From: an uncultured beta proteobacterium
GTDB taxonomy: Bacteria > Pseudomonadota > Gammaproteobacteria > Burkholderiales > Burkholderiaceae_C
NCBI GenBank assembly: GCA_903840825.1
Contig: CAIMHL010000572.1
Span: 1-9,577 of the forward strand
Length of the DNA stretch: 9,577 nt
Direction: 5' to 3'
A model generated the notes under the pieces. The model was not told where the DNA came from and made no database searches. It worked only from the letters and a program-made list of their open reading frames with translations. Shown one piece after another: positions 1 through 7,728 of the stretch. The position numbers were made by a program, and so were the translations under genes. Position 1 is the first letter of the stretch. Each line of letters begins with the position of its first letter.

Positions 1-1278
1 CAGTCAAAGCCGAAATTGGCCCAGGAAATAGGGGCCACTGCGCCCATTACCGGTCCGGTTGGTGCCGCCAGTGCGGCTAGCCCTCGCCCGGCAGGCGTAG
101 AGGTTGCGCAGGCGGAGGTCATGCCTTTGAGGGACGATGCACAGTCGGTGGGTAGTCTGCGATCAAGTCAAAGCGTGATGATGCGCCCAGAAGTGGCCGG
201 GCGTATTAAATCGCTGGGTTTTAGCGATGGCGCCCAGGTTCGCAAAGGGCAGGTGCTGGTGCAGTTGGACGACACCTTGCAACAAGCCGAGGTTAGCCAG
301 GCGATGGCACAGGTGTCGATTGCCAAAGCGACCAACCAGCGCAACAAAGAGCTGGTTGCCCAAAATTTTGTAGCGCAGCGGGTGCTTGAGGAGAGTGCGG
401 CTGTTTTGCAAGTGGCTGAGGCCCAGTTGGCCCTTGCCAACGCGCGCTTGTCGCGCATGGCTATTTTGGCGCCCTTCAATGGCAGCGTAGGCATTCGCAA
501 TGTCAATGTGGGCGACTATGTCAAGGACGGTGCCGATTTGGTCAACATCGAAGATATCAGCAGCATGTATGTCGACTTTCGCTTGCCCGAGCGCTTTCAG
601 GGCAAGCTAAAACTTGATCAAACGGTTGAGCTGGTGTTGGATGCTTTTCCCGGTCGGGCGTTCAAGGCGCGCATTCAAGCGCTTGATCCCCTGTTGGACG
701 TGAACGGACGCTCCGTTGGGGTGCGGGCCCTGTTGCCTAACGTCATGGGCGAGATGGCGCAAAAAGGCAAACCTCAAGCGGCGGGTGCAGGCAACAAGCC
801 CGTGCCGGTGGCAGCTGTGGGCAAGGACAAAGCAGCCCGCCCAGTAGACGCTGCCCGTGCAGGCAACGGTTCCAACCCCTTGCGCCCCGGCATGTTTGCC
901 CGGGTCAACACGGTGTTTGGCGTTAACGATGCGGCGGTGGTGGTGCCTGAAGAGGCCATCGTGCCCCAAGGTGGGCGTCAGTTTGTGATCAAAGTGGTGG
1001 CACCCTCGGAGCTGCCGGCTACTGCTGTAGCCAACCTTCCCGCTGACACCAAGTTTGTGTCCCTGCGCCAGGAGGTGACGCTGGGTGTTCGGCGTCAAGG
1101 CAAAGTTGAAATTCTTGAAGGTTTGAGCCAAGGGCAAACCGTGGTGGTGGCGGGTCAGCAGCGCTTGCAGCGCGATGGCTCACCGCTTCGCATTGTGGAG
1201 GTGGGGCGTCCACCGCAGGGTGCGGCGTCAGCCCCTGTGGCGGGTGCTTCAGCACCAGCAATAGCGGCCAGCCGTTGA
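1..1278 (+). CDS. RND efflux pump periplasmic adaptor (HlyD/AcrA family), 5' partial
   Basis: Membrane-fusion/adaptor subunit that would link an inner-membrane RND permease to an outer-membrane channel in the periplasm. The reading frame is open to the left edge, so the true start and the expected signal peptide or lipobox lie outside the window; the first in-window candidate, a TTG at 16, is probably internal. Counting from that TTG (420 aa), a lipoyl/barrel-sandwich half lies at about 54-86 (PEVAGRI, then VRKGQVLVQLD), an Ala/Gln-rich alpha-hairpin at about 87-145, the second lipoyl half at about 149-180 (APFNGSVG, then VGDYV), a beta-barrel from about 185, and the LRPGMFARV motif at 289-297. 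A membrane-proximal domain and an Ala/Pro-rich tail follow. A segment of about 45 residues rich in Ala, Gly, Lys and Pro (243-287) interrupts the barrel just before LRPGMF, where relatives have only a few residues. The gene sits 18 bp before the permease, so the two are very likely cotranscribed. The family call is firm; the substrate cannot be read from the sequence. Confidence 0.93.
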   Translation, partial: QSKPKLAQEIGATAPITGPVGAASAASPRPAGVEVAQAEVMPLRDDAQSVGSLRSSQSVMMRPEVAGRIKSLGFSDGAQVRKGQVLVQLDDTLQQAEVSQAMAQVSIAKATNQRNKELVAQNFVAQRVLEESAAVLQVAEAQLALANARLSRMAILAPFNGSVGIRNVNVGDYVKDGADLVNIEDISSMYVDFRLPERFQGKLKLDQTVELVLDAFPGRAFKARIQALDPLLDVNGRSVGVRALLPNVMGEMAQKGKPQAAGAGNKPVPVAAVGKDKAARPVDAARAGNGSNPLRPGMFARVNTVFGVNDAAVVVPEEAIVPQGGRQFVIKVVAPSELPATAVANLPADTKFVSLRQEVTLGVRRQGKVEILEGLSQGQTVVVAGQQRLQRDGSPLRIVEVGRPPQGAASAPVAGASAPAIAASR

Positions 1279-1285
1279 CCCTTTC

Positions 1286-1290
1286 AGGAA
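1286..1290 (+). promoter_or_regulatory. Ribosome binding site of the RND permease
   Basis: AGGAA lies six bases before the ATG at 1297, a good Shine-Dalgarno match at normal spacing. It supports that ATG as the permease start and independent translation initiation after the adaptor stop at 1276-1278. Confidence 0.7.
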
Positions 1291-1296
1291 TTCATC

Positions 1297-4200
1297 ATGC
1301 AATTGGCTGAAACCTCTATTCGTCGCCCGGTCTTTGCGACGGTGCTCTCACTGTTGATTGTGCTCATTGGCGCGGTCTCCTACAACCGTTTGTCAGTGCG
1401 TGAGTACCCCAAGATTGACGAGCCTGTGGTGTCCGTCACCACCGTCTTCACGGGGGCCTCCAGCGAGGTCATTGAAGGGCAAGTGACCAAAGTGCTGGAA
1501 GACTCATTGGCCGGCATTGAGGGGGTCGATGTGATCACCTCCACCAGCCGCCAGGAGCGGAGCCAGATTTCAATCCGATTTGCCCTGACCCGCGACGCCG
1601 ATTCTGCCGCTGCGGATGTGCGCGACAAAGTCACCCGTGTGCGCCAGCGTTTGCCCCAGGGCATTGACGAGCCGGTGATCGCCAAGGTGGAAGCCGACTC
1701 GTTCCCGGTTATTTTTCTCTCCCTGAGCTCTGATACCCACAATGCCTTGCAGCTCTCCGCAATGGCCAACACCCTGGTTAAACCTGTGCTGCAGACCGCA
1801 CCGGGTGCGGCTGATGTGGCCATTTATGGCGAACGCAAGTTTTCCATGCGCATTTGGGTGGATACGGACAAACTGGCTGCTTACAAACTGACGATTCAGG
1901 ACGTTGAAGATGCCTTGCGCCGCTCCAACCTGGAGGTGCCTGCGGGCCGTATTGAGAGCAAATTGCGCGAATTCAATGTGACCGCCGCGACCGATTTGCA
2001 GCGCCCGCAAGAGTTTGCCCAGATTGTTATCCGCACCGTGAATGGTTTACCGGTGCGGATCGCTGATGTGGCCCGCGTCCAGCAGGGCCCGGTTGACGAG
2101 CGCTCCAGTGTTCGCCTGAATGGCCGTGATGCCGTGGGCGTGGGCGTGATTCGCCAGGCCACCGCCAACCCCTTGGATCTGTCAGCGGGAGTTCGCCAGC
2201 TGATGGTCAAGTTGCAGCGCGATTTACCAGAGGGCGTCCAGCTCGACGTGGCCAATGACAACTCCTTGTTCATTGATCGCTCCATCAAAGGCGTGTTCCA
2301 GACGATTGTGGAAGCTTCGGTGCTGGTCGCCCTGGTAATTTTTGTGTTTTTGCGCACCTTTAGAGCCTCGCTTATTCCGCTGATCACCATTCCTGTGGCC
2401 CTGATTGGTTCTTTTGCCCTCATGGCCTTGGCCGGTTTTAGTATCAACACGCTGACGCTCTTGGCGCTGGTCCTGGCGATCGGGCTGGTAGTGGATGACG
2501 CCATTGTGATGCTGGAGAATATTTACCGGCATATCGAGGAGGGCATGGCCCCCTTTCAGGCGGCTATCAAAGGGGCGCGCGAAGTTGGGTTTGCCATTGT
2601 GGCGATGACCATGACTCTGGTGGCAGTGTACGCTCCCCTGGCCTTTGCACCAGGGCGAACCGGTCGACTATTTACGGAGTTTGCCTTGGCGCTGGCCGGT
2701 GCTGTGGTGGTGTCAGGTGTCGTGGCTTTGACGCTGTCACCCATGATGTCGTCCGTGCTCTTAAAGCACAACCCGAATCCATCTTGGTTTGACCGTGGCA
2801 TGGAGCGTGTGCTGCAAGCCATTACCCGCGGTTACGAGCGTGGGTTGGGCTGGACGCTCAATAACCGCTGGATTGTGATCTTGGTCATGGTCGGCAGCGG
2901 TGTGGTGACTTGGTCGGTGTTGGGCGATATCAAGCGCGAATTGGCACCGATTGAAGACCGTGGCGTGGTTCTGGTTCAGGTGAACGCCCCTGACGGCGCC
3001 ACGCTGGATTACACCAACCGCTACTCGCAGGCCATTGAGAAAATCGGCCAGTCTTATCCTGAATTTGACAAAGTGTTTGCCAATATAGGTAACCCCACAG
3101 TATCGCAAGGCAATATTTTTCTAAGAGCTACACCTTGGGAGGAGCGCACCCGCACCACCCAAAGCATGGCCCAGGCGATGACGCCTCGGGTGTCCGGCTT
3201 ACCGGGCGTCACCGCTTTTCCCATCACGCCGCCCTCATTGGGTCAGGGTTTCCGTGAGCGCCCAATTAATTTCGTCATTGTCACTTCTGACAGTTACCAA
3301 AACTTGTCGCTGGCTGTCAAAAGCTTTACCGATGAGCTGGCCAAAAACCCGGGTTTTGTCCAGGTGGATACCGACCTGCGCCTGAACAAACCCGAGATCA
3401 AACTCGAAGTGGACCGGGAGCGGGCCGCCGACATGGGCGTAGGGGTTGATGTGATTGCCCGCGCTGTAGAAACCATGCTGGGTGGGCGCAAAGTGACGCG
3501 CTACAAGCGCGAAGGTGAGCAATATGACGTGATTGTTCAGACCAGCCCCACGGGGCGGGAAGCGCCGGACGACATCGAGAAGCTATTTGTTCGCGGCAAG
3601 GGCGACACCATGATTCCCCTGTCCACGCTGGTCAAGATTCGCGAGGTGGTGGTGCCGCGTGAACTGAACCACTTCGGTCAGCGACGCTCGGCCACCATCA
3701 CGGCCAATTTGTCGGCAGAGTATTCGCTGGGCGAAGCGCTGACTTTTATGGATGCAACGGCCAAGAGTGTTCTCAAACCGGGCTATGCCACTGACCTGAA
3801 CGGTACCAGCCGCGAGTTCCGCAAATCAGCGGACTCGCTGACCTTGGTGTTTGTGTTGGCGTTGGTGTTTATCTTTTTGGTGCTGGCCGCGCAGTTTGAG
3901 AGCTTTATTGACCCATTTGTCATCTTGCTGAGCGTGCCCCTGTCGATGGCCGGTGCCCTGCTGGCCCTCAGGTGGTCGGGCGGTACGCTCAATGTGTTTA
4001 GCCAAATTGGTTTGATCACGCTGGTGGGGCTTATTACCAAGCACGGTATTTTGATTGTGGAGTTTGCCAACCAGTTGCGCGAGCAGGGGCTGGATACGGT
4101 GCAGGCTATCAAAAAGTCGGCCTCACAGCGGCTGCGCCCCATCATGATGACCACCGGCGCGATGGTGCTGGGGGCCTTGCCGCTGGCACTGGCCACAGGT

Positions 4201-4386
4201 GCAGGCGCTGAGAGCCGGCGTCAAATTGGCTGGGTCATTGTGGGTGGCATGAGCTTGGGCACTTTGCTCACCATCTTTGTGGTGCCCACCATGTACACAT
4301 TGCTCGCCCGTAAATTTGCACCCGGCCCCAACAAGGAGGCCGCGCTGCCGTCGTCAGACCTCCCTGAAGCGGCACAAGTCCATTAA
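1297..4386 (+). CDS. RND efflux permease (HAE-1/AcrB-like), inner membrane
   Basis: Proton-driven inner-membrane exporter that, as a trimer, would pass drugs, solvents or other amphiphiles from periplasm or membrane to an outer-membrane channel. At 1029 aa it is full length for the family (about 1020-1050). It has the duplicated RND layout: TM1 at about 11-30, a first periplasmic porter loop to about 330, a TM2-6 block at about 335-490, TM7 at about 524-542, a second periplasmic loop at about 545-845, and TM8-12 at about 847-1004. The proton-relay residues are present: Asp400-Asp401 in GLVVDDAIVMLEN, Lys915 in LITKHGILIVEF, and Arg945 and Thr952 in RLRPIMMTT (AcrB D407/D408, K940, R971, T978). 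The VVDDAIVMLENIYRH motif fits the HAE-1 multidrug type; I see no sign of a heavy-metal CzcA type. The ATG start is supported by AGGAA six bases upstream. The stop TAA at 4384-4386 overlaps the stop of the opposing moeA. No outer-membrane factor gene follows. Substrates are unknown. Confidence 0.96.
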   Translation: MQLAETSIRRPVFATVLSLLIVLIGAVSYNRLSVREYPKIDEPVVSVTTVFTGASSEVIEGQVTKVLEDSLAGIEGVDVITSTSRQERSQISIRFALTRDADSAAADVRDKVTRVRQRLPQGIDEPVIAKVEADSFPVIFLSLSSDTHNALQLSAMANTLVKPVLQTAPGAADVAIYGERKFSMRIWVDTDKLAAYKLTIQDVEDALRRSNLEVPAGRIESKLREFNVTAATDLQRPQEFAQIVIRTVNGLPVRIADVARVQQGPVDERSSVRLNGRDAVGVGVIRQATANPLDLSAGVRQLMVKLQRDLPEGVQLDVANDNSLFIDRSIKGVFQTIVEASVLVALVIFVFLRTFRASLIPLITIPVALIGSFALMALAGFSINTLTLLALVLAIGLVVDDAIVMLENIYRHIEEGMAPFQAAIKGAREVGFAIVAMTMTLVAVYAPLAFAPGRTGRLFTEFALALAGAVVVSGVVALTLSPMMSSVLLKHNPNPSWFDRGMERVLQAITRGYERGLGWTLNNRWIVILVMVGSGVVTWSVLGDIKRELAPIEDRGVVLVQVNAPDGATLDYTNRYSQAIEKIGQSYPEFDKVFANIGNPTVSQGNIFLRATPWEERTRTTQSMAQAMTPRVSGLPGVTAFPITPPSLGQGFRERPINFVIVTSDSYQNLSLAVKSFTDELAKNPGFVQVDTDLRLNKPEIKLEVDRERAADMGVGVDVIARAVETMLGGRKVTRYKREGEQYDVIVQTSPTGREAPDDIEKLFVRGKGDTMIPLSTLVKIREVVVPRELNHFGQRRSATITANLSAEYSLGEALTFMDATAKSVLKPGYATDLNGTSREFRKSADSLTLVFVLALVFIFLVLAAQFESFIDPFVILLSVPLSMAGALLALRWSGGTLNVFSQIGLITLVGLITKHGILIVEFANQLREQGLDTVQAIKKSASQRLRPIMMTTGAMVLGALPLALATGAGAESRRQIGWVIVGGMSLGTLLTIFVVPTMYTLLARKFAPGPNKEAALPSSDLPEAAQVH

Positions 4387-5723
4387 ATGATGCCGTCAAA
4401 CACCATGACATCCACCTCATCGCCCAAGGCTACGTTGCCTTGGGTGTGATGCAGCACGATCAGGCCATTGGCCTGCACCATCGAACTCAAAACGCCCGAG
4501 CCTTGGTTGCCGGTGGTTTGTACCTGAAGTGAGCCATCGCGGGCGGTGCTGACCGTGCCGCGCTGGTATTCGGTTCGGCCCGGTTTTTTGCGAATGGCCT
4601 CCATGCTGCGGGCTTTCAGCAAAGGGGGCGGACGCTGCGTACTGCCCATCATTTGGAGCAGGGCCGGGCGAACAAAGGCCAAAAAAGTCACCATCACGGC
4701 CACCGGGTTGCCGGGTAGGCCAAAAAGAATGGCTGAGCTTGGTGGCGGATTACTCTCTTTTTCATAGCTGCTAAAGCTAGTCTGGCGTGCTCCAGAGGCT
4801 GATTTGTTGTTAACAATGCGGCCCACAGCCATCGGGCGGCCCGGGCGCATGGCAATGCGCCAAAAAGCGACATCCCCCAGCTTTTTCATCATGGCTTTGG
4901 TGTAGTCGGCCTCGCCCACGCTCACGCCCCCGCTGGTGATGATGGCATCGGCTGTAGTGGCGGCTTCCAAAAACGCAGCCTCAAGCAAGGCCGGTTCATC
5001 GCGTACCACGCCCATGTCGATCACCTCACAGCCCAGTCGCGTCAACAAACCCCAAACCGTGTAGCGGTTGCTGTCAAACACCGCGCCTTCGCGGGGCGAG
5101 TCGCCCAGGCTCAAAATCTCGTCGCCAGTTGAAAAGTAGGCCACCCGCAATTTACGAAAGACCTGCACCTCTTTGATGCCCAAACTCGCCAGCAAGCCCA
5201 TGGCTGCGGGCTTGATCAGGGTGCCTTTTTGCAAGGCTGGCAGGCCTTGCATCAGGTCTTCGCCCATTTGGCGCCGGTTATCGCCTGGCTGAAGCAAGCC
5301 TGGGGGAATGATGACGGCATCACCTTGGATAGTGACCAATTCTTGCGGAACGACGGTATCAAACCCTCGGGGCAAAATGGCGCCCGTCATGATTTTGAGG
5401 CACTCGTCAGACCCCAGTGTTCCCACCCAGCCTTTGCCAGCCAAGGCAGTGCCTGCAATTTTCAGGGTCAAGGGCGCGCGGGCAGCCAAGGCGGCACCGT
5501 TGAAGGCATAGCCGTCCATGGCGGAGTTGTCATGCGGCGGCACGCTGATGGGCGAGATGACGTCTTGCGCCAACACGCGGTCTAGCGCTTGAAAGATGCT
5601 CACGGTTTCCGTTTGGGTGACTGGTGCCACCAGTTGGTGCAAAAAAGCGTTCACCATCGGCACACTCAGGGCTTGGGGGTCGTAGCCTTGAAGCTCGGCG
5701 GCGATGGCCTCGATGGTTTTCAT
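4383..5723 (-). CDS. moeA: Molybdopterin molybdenumtransferase MoeA
   Basis: Cytoplasmic enzyme that inserts molybdate into adenylylated molybdopterin to give active molybdenum cofactor. From the ATG at 5723 the protein is 446 aa, against about 400-420 typically. Recognisable MoeA motifs in order: PPHDNSAMDGYA (62-73), PGDNRR (146-151), STGDE (198-202), SNRY (218-221), TSGGVSVGEADYTK (263-276), MRPGRPMA (292-299), FGLPGNPVAVMVTF (334-347), and a C-terminal beta domain ending DEVDVMVFDG. Between GRI and FGLPGNP lies an extra stretch of about 28 polar residues (304-331: Ser/Asn/Lys-rich, then PPPSS) encoded by a decayed palindromic repeat; most family members have a short connector there. The start is uncertain. 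An in-frame GTG at 5753 would add ten residues (reading MAELFGKSTP with the GTG as start) and overlap the moaA stop by 8 bp, but MoeA proteins begin near the MKTIEAIAAE sequence, so the ATG is preferred although its Shine-Dalgarno (GGAAAA, about 12 bases away) is weak. Cotranscription with moaA is likely. Confidence 0.95.
   Translation of the reverse strand: MKTIEAIAAELQGYDPQALSVPMVNAFLHQLVAPVTQTETVSIFQALDRVLAQDVISPISVPPHDNSAMDGYAFNGAALAARAPLTLKIAGTALAGKGWVGTLGSDECLKIMTGAILPRGFDTVVPQELVTIQGDAVIIPPGLLQPGDNRRQMGEDLMQGLPALQKGTLIKPAAMGLLASLGIKEVQVFRKLRVAYFSTGDEILSLGDSPREGAVFDSNRYTVWGLLTRLGCEVIDMGVVRDEPALLEAAFLEAATTADAIITSGGVSVGEADYTKAMMKKLGDVAFWRIAMRPGRPMAVGRIVNNKSASGARQTSFSSYEKESNPPPSSAILFGLPGNPVAVMVTFLAFVRPALLQMMGSTQRPPPLLKARSMEAIRKKPGRTEYQRGTVSTARDGSLQVQTTGNQGSGVLSSMVQANGLIVLHHTQGNVALGDEVDVMVFDGII
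4421..4446. terminator. GC-rich inverted repeat just past the efflux operon, inside the moeA 3' end
   Basis: CCCAAGGC at 4423-4430 is the exact reverse complement of GCCTTGGG at 4437-4444, around a 6-base spacer. A G-T pair and a C-G pair can extend the stem to 4421-4446. It starts 35 bp after the permease stop and could form a hairpin in readthrough transcripts of the efflux operon. No U-tract follows on either strand, so a classical intrinsic terminator is not shown. The bases also encode the moeA residues QGNVALGDE, so the repeat may be chance plus codon choice. Confidence 0.3.
4757..4808. repeat. Decayed short palindromic repeat inside moeA (Comamonadaceae-type, tentative)
   Basis: On the + strand the stretch runs from tttttcatagctgct through a central TCTGG to ccagaggct and gatttgttg. 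The arms CTAAAGCTAG (4771-4780) and CGTGCTCCAG (4786-4795) match in 6 of 10 positions as an inverted repeat around TCTGG. From memory, a short intergenic repeat common in Comamonadaceae has the form tagctgctagcgcttg, spacer, caagcgctagaggc. The window copy keeps the outer blocks (tagctgct and agaggc) and has substitutions in the inner arms. It coincides exactly with the extra residues of MoeA and keeps the reading frame. The inverted structure is seen directly; the family assignment is recall and needs a search. Confidence 0.5.
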
Positions 5724-5745
5724 GGGTGTTGATTTTCCAAAAAGT

Positions 5746-6906
5746 TCAGCCACCGATATAGCTCATCTCAACCCGGCGTCCACCGGTGCTGGCATCAGGC
5801 GCCAAGGCGCTTCTAAGTTCGGAATAACGGTCGGTGCGGCCCTGCCAGATGTGGCCCACGGCTGAGGTCAGGTCAGCATCCGTGGCCTCAGCGCGAATCA
5901 GTGAGCGAAGGTCGTAGCCTTGCGAGGCAAACAAGCACAAGTACAGTTTGCCCTCAGTAGAGAGGCGGGCGCGGTTGCAGTCGCCACAAAAAGCCTGGGT
6001 GACGCTGCTGATGACGCCAATTTCACCCTGGGTTTTGTCGTGTTGGCCGTTGGCGTCGGCAAAGCCCCATCGTTCGGCGGTCTCGCCCACATTGGAGGGA
6101 TCAAGCTGCACCAAGGGCATTTGGGCATGAATGAGCGCCACCACCTCAGCCGAGGGCATCACCTCGTTCATGCGCCAGCCGTTGGTGGCCCCCACATCCA
6201 TGTATTCAATAAACCGCAGCACAACACCCGTGCCCTTGAATCGGCGAACCATAGGCAAAATCTCTTGCTCATTGGTGCCACGCTTGACCACCATATTGAT
6301 CTTGATCGACCCCAAACCGGCAGCCTGCGCGGCTTCAATGCCTTCGAGCACATCGGCTACCGGAAAGTCCACGTCGTTCATACTTCTGAACACCGCATCG
6401 TCGAGCCCATCGAGGCTGACGGTGACGCGCTGCAACCCAGCCGCTTTGAGCGAGGCGGCTTTGCGGGCCAGGAGCGAGCCGTTGGTGGTCAAGGTCAAGT
6501 CCAAAGGCAGCCCCTCGACCGTTCGCAATTGGGACAGCTGCTCGATCAGCAACTCAATGTTTTTGCGCAGCAGCGGCTCACCCCCTGTGAGCCGGATTTT
6601 TTGTACCCCGTGCGCCACAAACACCCGGGCCAAACGGGTAATTTCTTCAAAAGACAGCAGCGCCTTGTGCGGCAGATATTGGTAGTCTTTGTCGAAAATT
6701 TCCTTGGGCATGCAGTAATTGCAGCGAAAGTTGCACCGATCGGTCACGCTGATGCGCAAGTCGCGCAGCGGACGCCCTCGCGTGTCAGCCAACAGGCCAT
6801 TGGCGCTCAGTTGTGTGCGCTCAGAAAAGGCGGCAGGGGGCAGGGGGAACGAGCTTGAGCGCTGGTCAATCAGCGGAACAACCCGGGGGGTGTGGCGTTC
6901 AGTCAT
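5746..6906 (-). CDS. moaA: GTP 3',8-cyclase MoaA (radical SAM, molybdenum cofactor step 1)
   Basis: Radical SAM enzyme that, with MoaC, turns GTP into cyclic pyranopterin monophosphate, the first step of molybdenum cofactor synthesis, in the cytoplasm. The 386-aa product carries the N-terminal [4Fe-4S] motif CNFRCNYC (Cys58, Cys62, Cys65), the SAM-contact motif TGGEP (107-111), and TLTTNGSLL. The second, GTP-binding cluster is in CGDCNRARL plus a later Cys (Cys307, Cys310, Cys324), with Arg312 and Arg314 as the likely GTP-contacting arginines. The conserved C-terminal Gly-Gly (385-386) is present. About 45 residues, partly Pro/Ser-rich (SSSFPLPPAAF), precede the usual start of the fold, so the protein is longer than E. 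coli MoaA; the ATG at 6906 has only a weak Shine-Dalgarno, and an internal start is possible. The TGA stop at 5746-5748 lies 22 bp before the preferred moeA ATG, indicating one operon. It starts 28 bp after the SDR stop. Confidence 0.97.
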   Translation of the reverse strand: MTERHTPRVVPLIDQRSSSFPLPPAAFSERTQLSANGLLADTRGRPLRDLRISVTDRCNFRCNYCMPKEIFDKDYQYLPHKALLSFEEITRLARVFVAHGVQKIRLTGGEPLLRKNIELLIEQLSQLRTVEGLPLDLTLTTNGSLLARKAASLKAAGLQRVTVSLDGLDDAVFRSMNDVDFPVADVLEGIEAAQAAGLGSIKINMVVKRGTNEQEILPMVRRFKGTGVVLRFIEYMDVGATNGWRMNEVMPSAEVVALIHAQMPLVQLDPSNVGETAERWGFADANGQHDKTQGEIGVISSVTQAFCGDCNRARLSTEGKLYLCLFASQGYDLRSLIRAEATDADLTSAVGHIWQGRTDRYSELRSALAPDASTGGRRVEMSYIGG

Positions 6907-6934
6907 GGCGGGGTATTAAAAGTATAAGGACGAA

Positions 6935-7696
6935 TCAAACGCAGCGAGCGCCATCAACTTCCAGGCAAACCCCGCTGATGAAAGCGGCTTCGTCGCTGGC
7001 CAGATAGAGAGCGGCGTTAGCCACGTCAAGAGCGGTTGAGAAGCGGCCCAAGGGAATAGAGGCGCGAAATTTGTCTTTGCGCTCTTCAGTCAGGGGGCCG
7101 CCTGCAAACTCAGTCGCCAAACCTGTATCGGGGTTGAAGACGGGGTTGATGCAGTTGACCCGAATGTTGTCAGGCCCCAGCTCAGCTGCCAGTGACTTGG
7201 AGGTGGTGATGACTGCCCCCTTTGAGCCGTTGTACCAAGTTAGGCCAGGGCGCGGACGCACACCAGCAGTAGAGGCAATATTGATAAAGCTGCCGCCGCC
7301 TTGGGCCCGAAACACGGGTGTGGCGTGAATCGTGGCCAGGTAAATACTTTTTACGTTGACGGCGTAGCATTTGTCAAACTCGTCTTCTCTCACCTCAAGG
7401 GCGGGGCGGTTGCGGTGCGTCCAGCCGGCGTTGTTGACCATCACGTCGAGTTTGCCATAGCGCGCCACAGCGGCGGCGACCAAAGCTTGGACATCGTCCG
7501 ACTTTGTCACATCGGCGGCAAAGAAAGAAGCCGTGCCACCCGCGGCCACAATATCAGCCACCACTTTTTCGCCCAGGTCAGCGTTGATGTCGTTGACGAT
7601 GACTTGCGCTCCTTCAGCCGCCAGACGCTTGGCAATGCCTTCGCCAATGCCGCCGCCAGAGCCGGTCACGATGATGGTTTTATGAAGGACACGCAT
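6935..7696 (-). CDS. Short-chain dehydrogenase/reductase (classical SDR)
   Basis: Cytoplasmic NAD(P)-dependent oxidoreductase of 253 aa, normal for classical SDRs (about 250). The Rossmann motif TGSGGGIG is at 11-18, an acidic Asp36 at the end of the second strand suggests NAD(H) rather than NADP(H), the structural NNAG is at 88-91, and Asn114 is present. The catalytic Ser142 (IASTAG), Tyr155 and Lys159 (YNGSK) complete the tetrad, and the C-terminus has the usual LEVDGA. The post-catalytic loop reads INPVFNPDTGL instead of the common NPGxxxT. The ATG at 7696 is chosen over an upstream TTG at 7726, because MRVLHKTIIVTG puts the Rossmann strand at the normal distance. The Shine-Dalgarno is weak. 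A perfect 30-bp palindrome lies 33-62 bp upstream of the start. Its neighbours are an ALDH upstream and moaA 28 bp downstream. An alcohol or hydroxyacyl substrate oxidised to a carbonyl is plausible; the specific substrate is unknown. Confidence 0.93.
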   Translation of the reverse strand: MRVLHKTIIVTGSGGGIGEGIAKRLAAEGAQVIVNDINADLGEKVVADIVAAGGTASFFAADVTKSDDVQALVAAAVARYGKLDVMVNNAGWTHRNRPALEVREDEFDKCYAVNVKSIYLATIHATPVFRAQGGGSFINIASTAGVRPRPGLTWYNGSKGAVITTSKSLAAELGPDNIRVNCINPVFNPDTGLATEFAGGPLTEERKDKFRASIPLGRFSTALDVANAALYLASDEAAFISGVCLEVDGARCV

Positions 7697-7728
7697 ATGC
7701 TTGCTACCCGGTGAAGTTGGATTCAAGA

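Noticed and set aside
16..18. TTG as the true start of the efflux adaptor
   Set aside because: The frame is open upstream to the window edge, no signal peptide follows the TTG, and adaptors need export, so the real start lies further left.
6831..6848. Tandem CCCCTG-type repeat in the moaA N-terminal extension as a phase-variation tract
   Set aside because: Only two imperfect units are present, encoding a short Pro-rich stretch; too short to argue for slippage-based switching.
5920..6858. A 312-codon + strand open frame opposite moaA
   Set aside because: It is the antisense shadow of a well-conserved radical SAM gene; its His/Gln-rich translation shows no domain.
6921..6926. TATACT on the - strand, 14 bases before the moaA ATG, as a -10 promoter box
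   Set aside because: No acceptable -35 hexamer lies 16-19 bases upstream (TTGATG is about 25 away), and the leader would be only a few bases long.
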